14,454 nucleotides of DNA from an uncultured Fusibacter sp. GTDB lineage: Bacteria; Bacillota; Clostridia; Peptostreptococcales; Acidaminobacteraceae. Numbering within the stretch: position 1 is the first letter of the stretch; each line of letters starts with the position of its first letter. Shown here piece after piece: positions 13,303 through 14,454 of the stretch. The position numbers were made by a program, and so were the translations under genes. The notes beneath the pieces are model-generated. The model was not told where the DNA came from. It saw nothing but the letters and a program-made list of their open reading frames with translations, and did no database searches. The stretch is from positions 1-14,454 of the forward strand of contig CALFXQ010000316.1 in NCBI GenBank assembly GCA_937958285.1, given 5' to 3'.

Positions 13303-14454
13303 ATGAGCTTTGACTTAAAGCAATATATCGAAGAACAGCTTAAAGTACAGATTCTGAATGTTGCATACGACAGACAGCATAGTCAACTTAAGCTTTCTAT
13401 CGCTTCAAAATCATTGATTCAAGATCAGGAGCAATCGCTCTTGACTACAGAAATTCAAAAGGCATTGCCCTTTGTTCGCTCTGTGGTGATTGCGTGGGAT
13501 TACAGCGAAAACAATGACGACATTGTGGCACGACTATGCTATGTGGCAAGTAAGAATGAACGCTTAAAGCAATATGACATTTTAAAGCGAAATGCCTCGT
13601 GGAGAAATGAAGGCAATCGCATTGTGCTAAACGATGTTTCGCCAGCGCTCTATTATCAGCTTCAGGCTATAGATGCCCAATCTATTCTTGCAAAGGCGCT
13701 AAAGCGACAGTTTAACCAAGAACAAACAATCGCCATTGAGTCATCTGGACTAGCCGATGAAATTGATGAGGAAGCACTTGTCAATCGATTGAAAGATATG
13801 GTCGACGCAGCAAAACCCTCTATGTCGAATGGGGAGCCTTCGCGCCCATCCTCTGAGGGGAGTGGGAGTAAATTTCAAGGCAGTGCTGAAGGTAATACCT
13901 ATAAGCGCAGTTCAAAAGACAAAGACGATCCCCGAGTCATCTATAAGCGTCTTATTAAAAGTGAGACAACACCGCTCAATGGCGTGCTAGAAGAAGAGTC
14001 CTTTATCAGTGTGATTGGCGAAGTGTTTTCGATAGATACCCGAGTGTTATCTACAGGAAAGACAATGCTCACATTTGCTATTTCTGATCATACCAACGCC
14101 ATTAAGTGCAAGTTGTTCTTAGATAAAGAAGATGTAGAAAGTGTACCAAAGCAAATTAAGGCAAATCAGTTTTACTGGGTAGAAGGTCGGCTCCGATACG
14201 ATACCTTTGAAAAAGACACAATTTTGATGGTCATGGCAATTAATGTGGCCGAGCAGCCAAAGCAACGGGAAGATAACAGCACGAGAAAGCGCATAGAGCT
14301 TCATGCCCATACGGCGATGAGCGCAATGGATGCGTTGCCAAGTGCTAAGAGCATGGTCAAGCGCGCTATAGCATGGGGGCATCCAGCGGTGGCCATCACA
14401 GACCATGGCGTGATTCAGGGTTTTCCTGAAGCAATGGAAACGGCTGGTAAGGCC
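13303..14454 (+). CDS. polC: DNA polymerase III PolC-type alpha subunit, N-terminal part (3' end outside window)
   Basis: The frame stays open for 384 codons to the window edge, so about a quarter of the usual 1,400-odd residues is seen. PolC is the replicative polymerase with built-in 3'-5' exonuclease of low-GC Gram-positives. Residues 1-170 form the N-terminal domain. Residues 171-211 are a Ser/Gly/Lys-rich linker. An OB-fold (about 230-310) has ISVIGEVFSIDTRVLSTGKT. The PHP domain then starts with IELHAHTAMSAMDAL (His334, His336) and ITDHGVIQGFPEA (Asp367, His368). The exonuclease and polymerase cores lie beyond the window. ATG 13303 has AGGGGA 5 nt upstream and is 1 bp after the ispG stop, so the two are surely cotranscribed. 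Confidence 0.96.
   Translation, partial: MSFDLKQYIEEQLKVQILNVAYDRQHSQLKLSIASKSLIQDQEQSLLTTEIQKALPFVRSVVIAWDYSENNDDIVARLCYVASKNERLKQYDILKRNASWRNEGNRIVLNDVSPALYYQLQAIDAQSILAKALKRQFNQEQTIAIESSGLADEIDEEALVNRLKDMVDAAKPSMSNGEPSRPSSEGSGSKFQGSAEGNTYKRSSKDKDDPRVIYKRLIKSETTPLNGVLEEESFISVIGEVFSIDTRVLSTGKTMLTFAISDHTNAIKCKLFLDKEDVESVPKQIKANQFYWVEGRLRYDTFEKDTILMVMAINVAEQPKQREDNSTRKRIELHAHTAMSAMDALPSAKSMVKRAIAWGHPAVAITDHGVIQGFPEAMETAGKA

Noticed and set aside
1..14454. Mobile elements, CRISPR arrays, tRNA or rRNA genes, toxin-antitoxin or defence genes
   Set aside because: None was seen. Genes are contiguous core functions on one strand, with short gaps accounted for by promoters, leaders and terminators.

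Overview
The window looks like a chromosomal segment from a flagellated, low-GC Gram-positive bacterium, most likely class Clostridia. The reasons are the AT-rich DNA with strong AGGAGG-type ribosome binding sites, the short 216-residue EF-Ts, PolC-type DNA polymerase III, and a gene order in which the end of the chemotaxis/flagellar operon leads into rpsB-tsf and then a pyrH-to-polC block. I cannot name the genus. Every gene is on the + strand and coding density is high. I see no mobile element, CRISPR array, tRNA or rRNA.

Region 1 (1-3019) is the tail of a chemotaxis/flagellar operon: the 3' part of cheA, then cheW, cheC, cheD and the motility sigma factor sigD/fliA. CheA and CheW form the receptor-coupled kinase complex, CheC dephosphorylates CheY-P, CheD deamidates receptors and pairs with CheC, and SigD transcribes late flagellar and chemotaxis genes.

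Region 2 (3018-5347) begins with a weak terminator and an extended -10 promoter. It carries fapA (DUF342), a small basic protein of unknown function, and a one-pass membrane protein with a C-terminal helix-turn-helix. That last protein has the position and build of Bacillus subtilis SwrB, a flagellar assembly factor also encoded between sigD and rpsB. This is the least understood part of the window.

Region 3 (5348-7051) is the rpsB-tsf translation operon. It has a good promoter and a leader of about 104 nt. One leader segment can pair either with an upstream copy of GCAACA or with an identical copy at the start codon, so the leader may regulate translation. A 12-bp hairpin lies between rpsB and tsf, and a strong terminator follows tsf.

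Region 4 (7052-9987) holds pyrH, frr, uppS and cdsA, tightly packed and closed by a terminator. They serve UMP phosphorylation, ribosome recycling, undecaprenyl diphosphate synthesis and CDP-diacylglycerol synthesis.

Region 5 (9988-14454) has its own extended -10 promoter and carries dxr, rseP, ispG (TTG start) and the 5' third of polC, cut by the window edge. Dxr and IspG are two steps of the MEP isoprenoid pathway, whose products UppS uses. A GC-rich patch sits inside ispG.

Most of the window is ordinary core genome. The items worth follow-up are the fapA / small protein / SwrB-like cluster, the rpsB leader, and the rpsB-tsf hairpin.
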